From Bugula neritina (Eukaryota > Bryozoa > Gymnolaemata > Cheilostomatida > Bugulidae), in assembly GCA_964035545.1 (NCBI GenBank), contig OZ037769.1, forward strand, positions 15,037,133-15,101,132: a stretch of 64,000 bases of DNA. Direction: 5' to 3'. Positions 13,137 through 50,761 of this stretch are shown piece after piece. The position numbers and the translations under genes were made by a program. Positions within the stretch are counted from its first letter, which is position 1; the number at the start of each line of letters is the position of its first letter. The notes beneath the pieces are model-generated. The model saw nothing but the letters and a program-made list of their open reading frames with translations, was not told where the DNA came from and made no database searches.

Positions 13137-15547
13137 TCAAATTACTAGCTCGTAAAGATATATTTAAATTAATCGAAGAGAAACACGGGCGACAAATGAG
13201 ATTATCAGCAAGACGTTACGAATCACTCAAGATTAAATGAACAAAGATCAAAGCTGACATAAAGTATATTCTAATTTGCAAAAGAGAATCTTTATCTCCT
13301 ACATTTTCTCAAGTGAAATTGTCTATTCCTGGTAAGAACTACAAATTAAAAGCTAAAATTTCGAAACTAATTATGGAACAAGAATTAAAGAACAAACACT
13401 ACCATGCAGAAAAAGAAGGTACAACAATCTATCACTGAAGTCAAGCAATATCTTCAAAAGAAATCAAGTTTACTTTTTTATCTAGTCCTTATAAGTAGAA
13501 TAACCTCTCGTATTTCAAAGGAACGCAAATTTATTCATTGCAAACATGACCGAAAAATTAAACAACTTCGAAACTGCATTCAAGACCCTAAAGCTCAAGA
13601 ATTAGACACTATGAAAAGCCTACACAATTTCTCTTCAGTTCAACTTACAAATCAGCAACAACAAGCTATTGCCAGAGGATTAGATGTACACATTCCTACA
13701 AAAACCAACAATATTCATATTAAATCACAACTCGAATCTTTCTACCAACAAATTTCCTCAAATCAACATCAAGTATCTGAAGATAAGCTTGAAGTAATTA
13801 AAGGTAAACTCTTAGACACGTACTCCAAATTTATAAAGATTAAGATGCCAAAATATTTTGATGATGCTCTAAAGAAATTGAAAAATAATAAGGATATCTC
13901 ATTAATTAAACAAGACAAAGGAAAAGGTACTGTTGTCATGAATAAGAAGGATTACATCAACAAATGTTTAGAAATACTAAATACACCAAAATTTTCAATA
14001 TGTTCCACAGATCCAACAAAAACTATTGAAAATCGAATACAATTAGAATTGCGTATAGTATCAAAAAACATTTTTCTGACACTGACTATAAAAGGATATA
14101 TCCAACAGGTTCAGCACCTGGGAAATTTTACGGGATGGCCAAAATACACAAACTCAAACAAGGAGATGGTATAGAGAAGCTACAAATGCGACCAATAATT
14201 TCTAACATAGGCACTGCATCATACCAACTTGCGAAATACCTGGCCAAAATGCTAAAACCACTTAGTGAATCTGAAAGTAATATCGAATCAACCGATAGTT
14301 TTCTTACATATATACGGCAACTTCATATTCCAGCAAACCATCAACTGATATCATTTGATGTTGTTTCCCTCTTTACTTCTGTACCACTTGACTACACGAT
14401 TTCAGCAATCATAAATGATATTTATGAGAAACAACAAATCCAAACAACTATACCAAAGAAGAAAATGATAAACTTACTCAACCTTTGTACAAAACAAGTT
14501 CACTTTACTTTCAACGACATCATTTATACACAGACGGATGGTGTTGCTATGGGATCTCCTCTAGGACCAATAATTGCGAATATATTCATGACAAAACTAG
14601 AACAGAAAGTAATACTAAAATTGAATTCAATGTCACCTTGGGTGAGATACATAGATGACACATTTGCAACAATAGACCCTGATTATATTAACACATCACT
14701 CAACACACTTAATAATTTTCATCCTAACATAAAATTTACACACGAACTAGAAACCAATAAATCACTTTCTTTTCTGGATGTTACTGTTTTGCGACACAAT
14801 AGCTCAGTGGAAACTACAGTATTCCGCAAACCAACACATAACGATACATACTTACATTGGAACTCTTTCTCACTAAAAACGTGGAAGCTAAGCACACTCA
14901 AGTCACTAGTATTAAGGGCTAATAAAATATGTTCTACTCCAGCACTTAAGACCCAAGAACTAAACTATATTCGAAATGTTTTTGAACATAAAAATGGTTA
15001 CCCTAAATATGTAATAGAGAAAACTATTAACAACATTGGTGACGGACTACTCAGTGAAAAAGACAACAGGAAACACATTTTACTTCAGCTGCCTTATAAA
15101 GGAGTAACAGGAGAAAAACTAATCCGCTCCCTCAATAAATTAATTACAGACTTTTTTTCAAATGAACTCAATGCCCGTATTTTATTTAAAGGAACCCCCT
15201 TAAGTTCACATTTTAATCTCAAAGATAAAACCAATAAAGAACACATTCACAACCTAGTCTACTAAATAACCTGCCCTGAAGCTACCTGTCAACAAACATA
15301 TGTAGGCGAAACCGGACGTCGCCTATCACACAGGATACATGAACACTGCAATGACATCAATTCCAAAATTTATCAACACATCTCTACCACTAATCATGGA
15401 AACATATCAATAGACAATGTAACAGTTTTAAATCATTCATTTAAAGGAATCCACCATCGAAAAGTAGCCGAAGCTCTCTACATTAAACAAATAAAACCGC
15501 AACTCAATAAACAAAATTACTCCATACCACTAAAACTATATCAATAG
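13137..15547 (+). pseudogene. PLE reverse transcriptase plus GIY-YIG endonuclease, broken
   Basis: The N-terminal part (from about 13137) has an in-frame TGA after ARRYESLKIK and shifts frame near 13410. Another shift near 14066-14082 separates the 13404-14174 and 14135-15265 frames. The RT core includes GKFYGMAKIHK, SFDVVSLFTSVPL, GVAMGSPLGPIIANIF, the catalytic YIDD (RYIDDTF) and FLDVTV, as in Penelope-type RTs. After a TAA at 15263-15265 the same frame continues through CPEATC..QQTYVGETGRR, a GIY-YIG-type nuclease core, to a stop at 15545-15547. The TAA between RT and nuclease is shared by the second copy at 20.8-21.5 kb, so it predates this insertion. Confidence 0.85.
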
Positions 15548-15893
15548 CTCCACACTACTCAACTCTCACATAGTTTCACTAATTCTTGCTGTTTTTATAT
15601 TTGGATATCTATTTTTTTTGTCAACTCTAATTTATTTTTTATGCAAAAAAACCAGTATAATTTTTGACCTGCGTAATATATAAAATAAGATTATCTCCTT
15701 TAAGTTTCAATAATTTACAATAACTGTCACTCTCTATTCTTTGTGTCATGCATAACGTCTAATGTAACATAATAATTTTTGAATTTCATTCATTGCTACT
15801 CTGAAGATGGGTACAGTGGTACCCGAAATATCAGTGTAATTACTTTACCTAATAAAGTAATAAATAACAATGTTTCTCGTATACCTATTTATA
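15411..15893 (+). repeat. Right pseudo-LTR of the PLE
   Basis: Near-identical partner of 12652-13136; it continues directly from the element's own coding region and ends at a TA array. Confidence 0.85.
15798..15835 (+). ncRNA. Hammerhead-ribozyme-like motif in right pseudo-LTR
   Basis: Same layout as the left copy: ACT, CTGAAGA (15801-15807), stem II GGGTAC-AGTG-GTACCC (a perfect 6-bp stem in this copy), GAAA (15825-15828), TATC with cleavage expected after 15832, then AGT. The two cleavage points are 2758 bases apart, which would release a unit-length RNA from a read-through transcript. Confidence 0.5.
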
Positions 15894-15901
15894 TATATAT
15901 A

Positions 15902-15974
<73 letters not shown>

Positions 15975-15990
15975 GTATGTATAATGTATA
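15889..15990. repeat. (TA)n then (GTAT)n microsatellite
   Basis: TA array at the right end of the PLE grading into GTAT units and TAATGTA repeats. Confidence 0.95.
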
Positions 15991-16612
15991 ATGTATAGTA
16001 ATGTATAATGTATTTTATTTGCAGTTTATCAATTAAATGATTTACCTTTTGCTAAAATCATTGCGTATGAAGCGGTTTAAAGAAGTATTACACATGTGAT
16101 GACTATGCAATCTAGCAAATGATAATTGAATGGTCTTGGTAAACATTCTTTGGAAAATTTCATAATCCGTTGTAATAAAATTAAGCTCTATACTCCCATG
16201 CATTACTATTTTTACATTCTTGAGAAAAGCATCTACTTGTGAGAAATACATTTCGAAACATTTTATTTAAACATAAAACATAACATCATAGTTGTTCATT
16301 TAGTGCTCTGCATCTCAATTCCAAACACCGTGCAAAATTCAGGTTACTTGAAGTTCTACAAAGGTGTGGTAAAGAAAAAAATACATTAATAAATCTCTTC
16401 AGTTAATTTTGTTTGCCTAAATATTAGCCACCCAAAGTTTGCCAGCTACAAATATTGCTAACCTTGAAAGTTTTAAAAACCAATCATTACTAATTTTTTG
16501 ATAAAGCTATGCTTTGGGATAAATTTAACTAAACAATGATACATTCACTGATTTAAAAAAAAATATTTTAGTATAATATAGCAATGCCACATGTTCATTG
16601 CTTAAAAAATCA

Positions 16613-41457
<24,845 letters not shown>

Positions 41458-42059
41458 GAGTTTACAAAGTCACTGAAAAACAGTTATTTCAGCCTATATC
41501 AAGTTAGCTGCGCTGCCAAAACAGAATATTTGAGTTCAACAAACTAACTACACAATTTAATGGGTATACTGATATACTTTTGAGATTGTTAAAGTCCTTA
41601 TACCAATCCCAATTTTATACTCTAATTAGAGTTAATTCACTATCAGTGCAAAAAGATCTGCAATTTTGCAAACTTTCTCAAATTTGTATTATGAAAGATA
41701 ATTATGATAAAGATCATTTGAGATCATCATGCGTTTAAAATCTTTCCAGTCTAATATGCTGTTTGAATTCAAAAACTCCTGCAATAAGAAAGGCTAGCTA
41801 AATGTACATTGCATAACAAAGAACGTTTACACACATTCAGCTGCAGAATCACCAAACTCAAACTAATTCTAAAATTTTATATACAGCAGGTTTTGTGCAG
41901 TTTATATTTTATATGGATTTTCGAACTATTACAATTATTCTCCTGTGGTATTTTGTCCCCATGTGAATGTTAGAGCAATTGTAAACTACTGTACTACGTC
42001 TGACATTTATTATAAATTGGTGTGAGTTTTACACATGTGATAAACACATTATATGCCCA

Positions 42060-42060
42060 A

Positions 42061-42104
<44 letters not shown>

Positions 42105-42187
42105 GTGTGTGTGTATGTGTACGTGTAGGTGTACGTGTATGTGTATGTGTACGTGTATGTGTATGTGTGTGTGTATTTGTACGTGTA

Positions 42188-42234
<47 letters not shown>

Positions 42235-42290
42235 ATATGTGTATGTGTGTGTGTGTGTACGTGTATGTGTATGGTGTGTGTGTGTTAAAT
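42060..42290. repeat. (GTGTAT)n microsatellite
   Basis: Hexamer-type TG array with TA and AC interruptions in the left arm of the inverted repeat. Confidence 0.95.
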
Positions 42291-42340
42291 CATGTATCAA
42301 ATATACTAAGTGATAGTTTCTAAAGTCAGATCTCTCTCTC

Positions 42341-43426
42341 ACGCAAGGTGCTTCTTTCTAGACTTCTCTTCTGCATTCAATACTATATCTATTCCAGACC
42401 TCATTACGCAACTAACTCATCTTGACTCCAATGTTACTGAGTGGATTTACAGCTTTCTTACAAACAGAGTACAGCGCACAATAGTGGATGGCATAACATC
42501 AAATCCAATCATAACTAACACAGGAACTCCCCAAGGGTGCTGTTTATCTCCACTATTGTTTTCTATCTACACTAATAGGATTACCTCAAGCCAGAGCAAC
42601 ATCACTGTAATTAAACATGCAGATGACACTTGCATTATTGGCTGCATTGGCAAACACTCTGATCTAAATATTTACTTTGATGAGATTAAAAGAATTTCTA
42701 AGCAATGTGATGATTTAAATCTATTATTAAACCCTAGCAAGACCCAAGAAATGATGCTCTCAACCCAACGTGCGAAACCTCATACCCCTACTCTTGTATT
42801 GAATGAAACAAACATTGTATTGTCTGAAAAAGTGAGATATCTTGGTGTGTTAGTGGATCAGAATTTGAGATTTCATGAACATGTACAATCAGTAGTAACA
42901 ACAGTATCAAGAAGAATGCATATTGTGAAGAATTTTGCGTATCTTAGCTCTAAACCTCTAGCAAATATGTTATTCAAAAGTTTCATCATCTCCCGCTTCG
43001 TCTATTGTCTACCTACTATTTTTACTTGTATCTATGCCAGTGATAAAAAGGCTATTCGAAGAATTCTCAAAGATTGCTCAAAACTCGGAATTGAGTATCT
43101 AAACATTGATTTGCACATTCAGAAACTCACTAAAGAACTTGCCATCAAATATATAATAGACAATGACAATTTCATCAATAACTTTCTGAGTCAATGCCCT
43201 TCTGGAAGATATCGAACCATGAAATATAGAGGGGCATGGGGCAGAGATAGCTTCTTGCGACATCTTGTAAATACTTTAAATGAACTGTTATTTTAAATAA
43301 TCCAACAGAGTTTTGATTTTTTCTCTTATTTTTGTTCATTCCTACTTATTATAATCAGTATTTACACTGAATTTTGCAACGTTTTGTCATGTTTGTGATA
43401 TGTAATAAATCAATCAACCAATCAAT
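42341..43426 (+). mobile_element. 5'-truncated non-LTR retrotransposon 3' end
   Basis: One frame through 42310-43296 encodes the C-terminal half of a non-LTR RT: FLDFSSAFNTIS, NTGTPQGCCLSPLLFSIYTN, a KHADDT catalytic box (His in place of the usual Phe/Tyr before ADD), LNPSKTQEM and YLGVLVDQNLRFHEHV. The 3' end after the stop is AATAAATCAATCAACCAATC, a short-repeat tail typical of CR1/Rex/RTE-like elements. The empty site is preserved in the right arm of the inverted repeat, which fixes the boundaries to within a few bases. Confidence 0.82.
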
Positions 43427-43959
43427 CCACAATGGCTACTTTCCATTGATTGCATGATCAATATTTGCATGACTACATAGGTCTAAAGGTTGTCGAGCGG
43501 GATGCAAATTTTTCAACTGTGTTGAAATTCTTGACAACCCAACTTACAAAAAGTTCCTTAATACATTCCTGATAAAATTATTGAATCTCTAGTCTGTAAA
43601 TACATTATGACCCCCTGACTACAGTAAGCTTATCTTAGCTCCTTAAAACATCTGGAGTATGTGTCGAAACCAGTTATGACATAATTATTGTACCAGATCA
43701 AACTATAATATAACTACTTGAAGCAAAATTTATCAGCAAACTTAGACAACAACTAACGTTATTTATTATTACATTCCAATGACCCACACAAAATTCAACA
43801 TTCAGCTGTTTTTCTATTATATATTTTTATTCTACTGAATTGTCCAAAAGCAAAGTTCAACCCTACCCAAAAGATGATTAGTTATACTCCGCACTGAAGT
43901 GATTGTGAATAAACTGTAAATGAGTAGAGTAACTATTACTGAACATATAAATATATACA

Positions 43960-44145
<186 letters not shown>

Positions 44146-44739
44146 TGTTCAGTAATAGTTACTCTACTCATTTACAGTTTATTCACAATCACTTCAGTGC
44201 GGAGTATAACTGATCATCTTTTGGGTAGGGTTGAACTTTGCTTTTGGACAATTCAGTAGAATAAAAATATATAATAGAAAAACAGCTGAATGTTGAATTT
44301 TGTGTGGGTCATTGGAATGTAATAATAAATAACGTTAGTTGTTGTCTAAGTTTGCTGATAACTTTTGCTTCAAGTAGTTATATTATAGTTTGATCTGGCA
44401 CAATAATTATGTCATAACTGGTTTCGACACATACTCCAGATGTTTTAAGGAGCTAAGATAAGCTTACTGTAGTCAGGGGGTCATAATGTATATACAGACT
44501 AAAAATTCAATAATTTTATCAGAAATGTATTAAGGAACTTTTTGTAAGTTGGGTTGTCAAGAATTTCAACACAGTTGAAAAATTTGCATCTTGCTCAACA
44601 ACCTTTAGACCTATGTAGTCATACAAATATTGATCATGCAATCAATGGAAAGTAGCCATTGTGGAGAGAGAACTGCTTTTAGAAACTATCACTTAGTATA
44701 TTTGATACATGCTTTAACAGACACATACACCATACACAT

Positions 44740-44883
<144 letters not shown>

Positions 44884-45477
44884 AGATATATAATGTGTTT
44901 ATCACATGTGTAGAACTCACACCAATTTATAATAATTTCAGATGTATTACAGTAGTGTACAATTGCTCTAATATTCACATGGGGGTAAAATACCGCAAGG
45001 AAATAACTGTAAAAGTTCGAAAATACATATAATATATAAACTGTGTAATACCTACTGTATATAAAATTTTAGACTTAGTTTAAGTTTGATGATTCTGCAG
45101 CTGCATGTGTGTAAATGTTCTTTGTTATGCAAGGTGCATTTAGCTAGCCTTTCTTAATGCAGAAGTTTTTGAATTCAGACAGCATACTAGACTGGAAAGA
45201 TTTTAAACCGTATGATGACCTCAAAAAACCTTTATCATATCTTGCATGATACAAATTTGAGAAAGTTTTTGAAATTGCAGATCTTTTGCACTGTTGGTGA
45301 ATTAACTCAAATTAGAGTATAAAATTGGGATCGGTATAGGGACTGTAACAATCTCAAAAGTATATCAGTACCCATTAAATTGTGTAGTAAGTTTGTTGAA
45401 ATCAAATATTCTGTTTTAGCAGCGCAGCTAACTCCATATAGGCTGAAATAACTGTTTTTCAGTGACTGTTGGTAACG

Positions 45478-45681
<204 letters not shown>

Positions 45682-45689
45682 CTCGCTAA

Positions 45690-47600
45690 CTATATTTGCT
45701 CTAATTAGTTAGTCGGTAGTGTAGTAATATAGACATCTTTAGGCTGAGTGTATTAGATATGCTACGTATTAGGATAACAGAATAAGAGCAGGGGAGTTGT
45801 CCTTTTGATATACAATAGTAACACAACTCCTTACAGTCAGATGTACAAGGGGACACAACTTTTTACAACATGTACTTTCCAATTAAGAATATTATGGAAA
45901 ATGCTTTGGAAGACAGACAATTTTATGATAGCACTCTTATGTGTTTGTCACATTTATTCACTATACTAAAGATACTTGTTGCTTGTGCTTTTGGGATAAC
46001 TGCCGTAAAGTTATGCTAAAATGCAATTTTACTATTAAAAACTGTATTCTGCATTTGAAATCTAAGTCCAATAAAAAACATGCAAAAGTTAAATTCTATA
46101 TACTTTGACAAATGTAGGAACAACCATGCATATTATAGTTACCTCGTGAAGTACATATATACAAAGTGCACTTTCTGAATTAGTGGTGTTGCTATGCACC
46201 CACAAATTTAGAAAACTGTATCTAAAACTTACTAAAAAAAACCTTGTTCACAATGATTTACATTGTGACTTTTCTGTAATCACAAAATAATGTTTCCACA
46301 GTTTTAACTTCAACTACATTGACACAAGTTTACACATAGCATTGGCTACAGTCGGCAATTAATGGTTAACCCATTGATTATTTCAACTTCTACTGAACTA
46401 TATGCATAACAAAGAAAATGATTTTTTAATTAACTCAATGATACTTATCATTGCTATTCAACTTTTTAGTATGAAGAATGCAAATATATTCTTTGATCTG
46501 ATAACTTTTGCTGACTTAACAATGACTAGTGTGAGCATTACGCTTCACGCTATAAGCAACTGACGTTCCAGCAGATTTGTATTCATAGGTGCCATAGTGA
46601 AAAAGCCTTTCAAGTTCCAAATAAATATCAGCTTGAGGCCTGTGTTGAAATTCTTACAAGAGCATGAGTGATTTGAAATTCACCCTTGAGATACGAACAG
46701 GGCAATTAAACTTCAAAGTGACTACAATTAGCTTATTGCTGCATGAATGTTGGGACCACGGTTGACTTGCCAAATCTGCAAAGAATGCATAGAGTTATAA
46801 AGGCATAAACAGGCTAAGAAGAATTTAAAAACTGGCACCATGCAACAAGCATTTATTATACTTCTACACACACAATGTATTGCTATTGAATGAACAGAAT
46901 ACTAGCGCCTATAATGTCATACTAACAATGTCACATTGTACTCACCATGCAACATGCACAATAATTAATATATGTAGCTCAACACTGTAACAACTGTAAT
47001 AAATTGCAGCTTAATCCAAACATACAAACTCAAAGTACTTAAATCTTTGGTAATCGTTTTTTGATATTTGATATGTTCAGTAATGAACTTTTTTGATTCA
47101 GAGATATGCAAAGATATGCTAAAATAATACTTGCAAAGTTTGAAACATAAATTAGGTAGCATTTCTAAATTATAAACAATGTTTTGTATTGCTACAATTG
47201 TTGAATTAGGCCGGAAAGAACTTTACACACTAGTAGGCCTACACAGGAGAAACAACGCTATGCATTGCAAACATTCGCAATACTATAAATGGTATCTTTT
47301 TATTTGGCTTCAAATACGAGATATTGCATTGTGAATGGAATTTAACTTTCTCCTATATATAAGCATCGCATGCAAAATGTGGCTTTTCACATGATTGCAT
47401 CTTTTTTAAACTATTGTTATTTTAAAAACATATTTTGAGTTTTTGATTCCCGTGATTGAACAGATTGTTTAGCATTTTGAATTGACTTGACAAAGCACCT
47501 ATAATCGCATATAGTCTGTGCATGTGTATAATATGTATATACTGCAGCAGTCAAAGCTTGGTAGCCATTTTAACAACAGTTTAACTTTGTAGCAGACCAG
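45690..47600. other. Intergenic, no gene seen
   Basis: AT-rich sequence before the ependymin-related gene. No conserved coding block or repeat recognised. A promoter for the gene at 47618 should lie near the right end but no element stands out. Confidence 0.4.
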
Positions 47601-47617
47601 CCACTACAACATTGAGT

Positions 47618-50600
47618 ATGTCAAGTTACAGAACCATCTTAATTGTTTTGGGAGTTGTTCTCAGTGCTGCTTTGGGCTGCCAGGGCAAACAAATTTGTGC
47701 GCCAGAGAAGTTTGAATCGGACTTTGTTTCCAAGGCTGAAATTAAATTTTTTGGGGAAGATTTTGCAATGATTGTGAGTGGAAAGACAGCTGTTGACTAC
47801 GGGAGTGGGGCATCCGCAACAATGATAAAAAATGTCTCAATGCCATTTGTTGGCGAACTCTTTGATGGTTACTCCTTTTTGCTAACAGAGGTAAAGTAAT
47901 AGAGGCAGTTATATTGTTTATCAGATTAGCCTTCATGTTGTTTGTACTCTTGATTAAATTTACATGTTTTTAACAGTCTTCCCTCCATTTATCCTGCACT
48001 CCAAAACATGACTTTGCATAAGAATTTTGACCATAAAGCAATCTGATTTGAATATAAGTAATAATTATTTGCAAGCAAATAACAAGTGAATGTGAAGCTT
48101 CTTGATTTATTATATTCATTCAATATTGAGTTATTAGAACATTGATATTGATATTGACAAATCTCACCTGTTTTAGAAAGTATTTAATGTAATTTGCTGC
48201 ATTTTAAAAATCATATTACATATAAATTGTATATTACAAAGAGATTAGATCATAACATACGAAACTTAATCTTAGTGGTGATAATGGTTGGAATAAAAAA
48301 AGGTTTTCAAAATATAAACTGATTATATAAGTAAGAAATAATCGCTGAAATACGACGGTGGTTCAAAAAGTAACGCCTGTTGTGTAAGATCAGAGAATTT
48401 TTATTTTCTGAATACTTAAACTATATATCAAAATGATCAGCAACAACTTAGGAACACACTCTATTTCTCAATATGGTCTCCTCCATTGTCCACAGCTGCT
48501 GTCCATCGTTTTATGAGAGCATGTATTCCTGCCTCGTAAAATGAGGATGGTTGTGAGCTTCTCAGCATGCATGCAGAAGATGAGACATTTTTGCAAAGGA
48601 TGATCACTGGTGACGAAACTTGGGTTTATCATTATGAGCCAGAAAGCAAAAGAAGGTCAATGGAATGGCAACATGCAGACTCACCCAGAAAGAAGAAATT
48701 CAAATCTCAGCCATCCGCTGGCAAGGTGATGGCTACTGTGTTTTGGGATTATCAGGGTGTGATACTGATTGACTTTATGGCCAAAAGCACTACCATAAAT
48801 TCTGAAGCCTACATTGAGACTCTAAGGAAGTTGAAAACCAGACTTAAGCGTTGCAGACCAAATGTCAACGTGGCTAACGTGCTCCTTCAGCACGACAATG
48901 CCCGCCCCCACACGAGTTTGAGAACAAGAGAGGAAATCACCCGTCATGGGTGGACTACATTGCCTCATCCACCATACAGCCCTGACTTGGCTCCATCAGA
49001 CTTTCATTTGTTTGGTCCGATGAAGGAAAGACTTAGAGGTCAGCAATTCTCTACTGACGAAGAAGTTAAAACGGCTGTACGGTCTTGGCTGCGCTCACAA
49101 CCATCCTCCTTTTACGAGGCAGGAATACATGCTCTCATAAAACGATAGACAGCAGCTGTGGACAATGGAGGAGACCATATTGAAAAATGGAGTGTGTTCC
49201 TAAGTTGTTGCTGATCATTTTGATATATAGTTTAAGTATTCAGAAAATAAAAATTATCTGATCTTACACAACAGGCGTTACTTTTTGAACCACCCTCGTA
49301 ACATGTCATAATTTTAAACTTTTCTCTATTGCAGTCAGCCACGTATTTATCTAACACAGTACAAAAATTCTGCATGAGGTTTCCAGCAGTTGACCTATTG
49401 AAGCTTCAGCAGCCATGTTCTGAAAGTAGTAAGTTAAGTTCAGTTGGGTACCTTGAAAAATGATTATATATGTTTCAGTATTTGTACAAATACCGAAACA
49501 TATATATTAATACGAGAAGTCTCTTATATAATATTACCTAAAAATTTTGTGCATGCAAAGCTACCATTGGCATTTTTAGTTAAATAATGAACTATAAAAA
49601 TAATTTATACATTGTATAAACTGTAAATCAAACAATTTTTTAAATAACGCAAATTATGCATGTTTTTGTCTAATAATCTAATTTTCAAAGTTAGCAGTTT
49701 TATTATTGAAAAAAGTTTTTAAACAAAAAATATATAATTATATTAAAAGCACATTCCTAGCTATTTTTTTATTGTCATATAGGCTTCAGGTTTTTTCTAA
49801 CATTCTGCATTGTATTCAACCCAAATACAAAGATAATGTTTTTAAGCTGAGCATATATGCTATATGACGCATTGAAATATAACTATACAGGATAAAGCAA
49901 GAAACTGTTGAAAGTGGTTTGATTATTTTATTGAAAAGTTGAATTGATGTTTTTATTACTTGCAATAAACGTTCCAGGTTGGCTTACCCATACGGCATCC
50001 TTTTTAATGGATTCACAGTGAATGGACAAGTACCTCAATCATAATAGTTCAGGTATTTTTAAGCATACTATCACCGTGAGGAAAGACGACTTTGCCGTTT
50101 TCTTTGAAGACTTTGTAATAGACATCATGGATTGTAAGTATAGATAAATATTAAACAGATACAGTGTTTTGTACACTTAATCGCAAAGGAATGCTTTGTT
50201 ATATAAATCATACTTTGAACTTCCGGTTTGTTGATAGCCACATGTATTACTGAAGCAGAAGTTTAATTTCAATTTGAGTCATGCAGTGATGATTTTGTAT
50301 TATTTAATGATAATACATGTAATTGATTAAACATAAACTGCAAAAGTATACAAGTATTTTGAATTAACAAAATTGAAAATATTAAGCAGGAAAATTATTA
50401 ATTATAGAGTAATGATGACATTACTTATACGTGCATGTATTTTAGTTTATATTTGAGTATATAAATGTATACTGTTCATGCACATGTGAATAGTATACAT
50501 TTATATACTCAAATATATAACTTAAAATACATTTTAAATATATTTTCTTATTTTAAATATATAGTGTCTGCTTGACATTAAAACAAATATGTAAGTTAAA

Positions 50601-50761
50601 AAATTAAGTTCTGCGGGCTATGTACATTACATCTTTAAAATCATTCTTGAATTTGTTTTATAATTGCAGTTCAACAGCTGATATCAATAGAATATTTCAA
50701 CGTCACCCAGGAAGTTCCAGAAGATAGCATTGTGAATCTACCTAGTTATTGCCCCAACTAA
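47618..50761 (+). CDS. Ependymin-related secreted protein, 4 exons, in-frame TGA
   Basis: Exons 47618-47890, 49335-49428, 49978-50133 and 50670-50761 have AG/GT borders and matching phases, totalling 204 codons, the usual length for ependymin-related proteins. The start codon is the ATG at 47618, followed by a signal peptide (SSYRTILIVLGVVLSAALG). Ependymin-like features are an early Cys (QICAPEKF), two Cys in exon 2 (FCMRFP, QPCSE), and the C-terminal EYFNVTQEV..LPSYC, matching the family pattern of a Phe-Asn-Val/Ile-Thr motif before a final Pro-x-x-Cys. Codon 137 (50019-50021, exon 3) is TGA, followed in frame by well-formed sequence, so the copy is either newly inactivated or carries a read error. 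These proteins are secreted glycoproteins; the role here is unknown. Confidence 0.68.
48353..49298 (+). mobile_element. Rearranged mariner element with ~205-bp inverted ends
   Basis: The ends GGTGGTTCAAAAAGTAACGC and its reverse complement are flanked by TA on both sides (48351-48352, 49299-49300). The terminal similarity runs for about 205 bp: 48353-48557 is an inverted copy of 49095-49298, including the coding end SFYEAGIHALIKR. The 5' half of a normal mariner, with the DNA-binding domain, is missing and replaced by this inverted 3' end. It sits in intron 1 of the ependymin-related gene. Confidence 0.85.
48567..49148 (+). pseudogene. Mariner transposase, N-terminally truncated
   Basis: Catalytic residues are present: D in GDETWVYHYEPESK, D in QHDNARPH and D in PDLAPSDFHLF, with 34 residues between the second and third (DD34D, mariner type). 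The helix-turn-helix DNA-binding half is absent; the frame begins just after the inverted terminal segment. The frame is otherwise open for 193 codons, so the rearrangement, not slow decay, disabled it. Confidence 0.85.

Noticed and set aside
43655-43690. Hammerhead-like CTGGAGT...GTCGAAACCAG in the inverted-repeat arms
   Set aside because: GAAA and some pairing are present, but the CUGANGA core is not (CUGGAGU) and no stem II forms by inspection.
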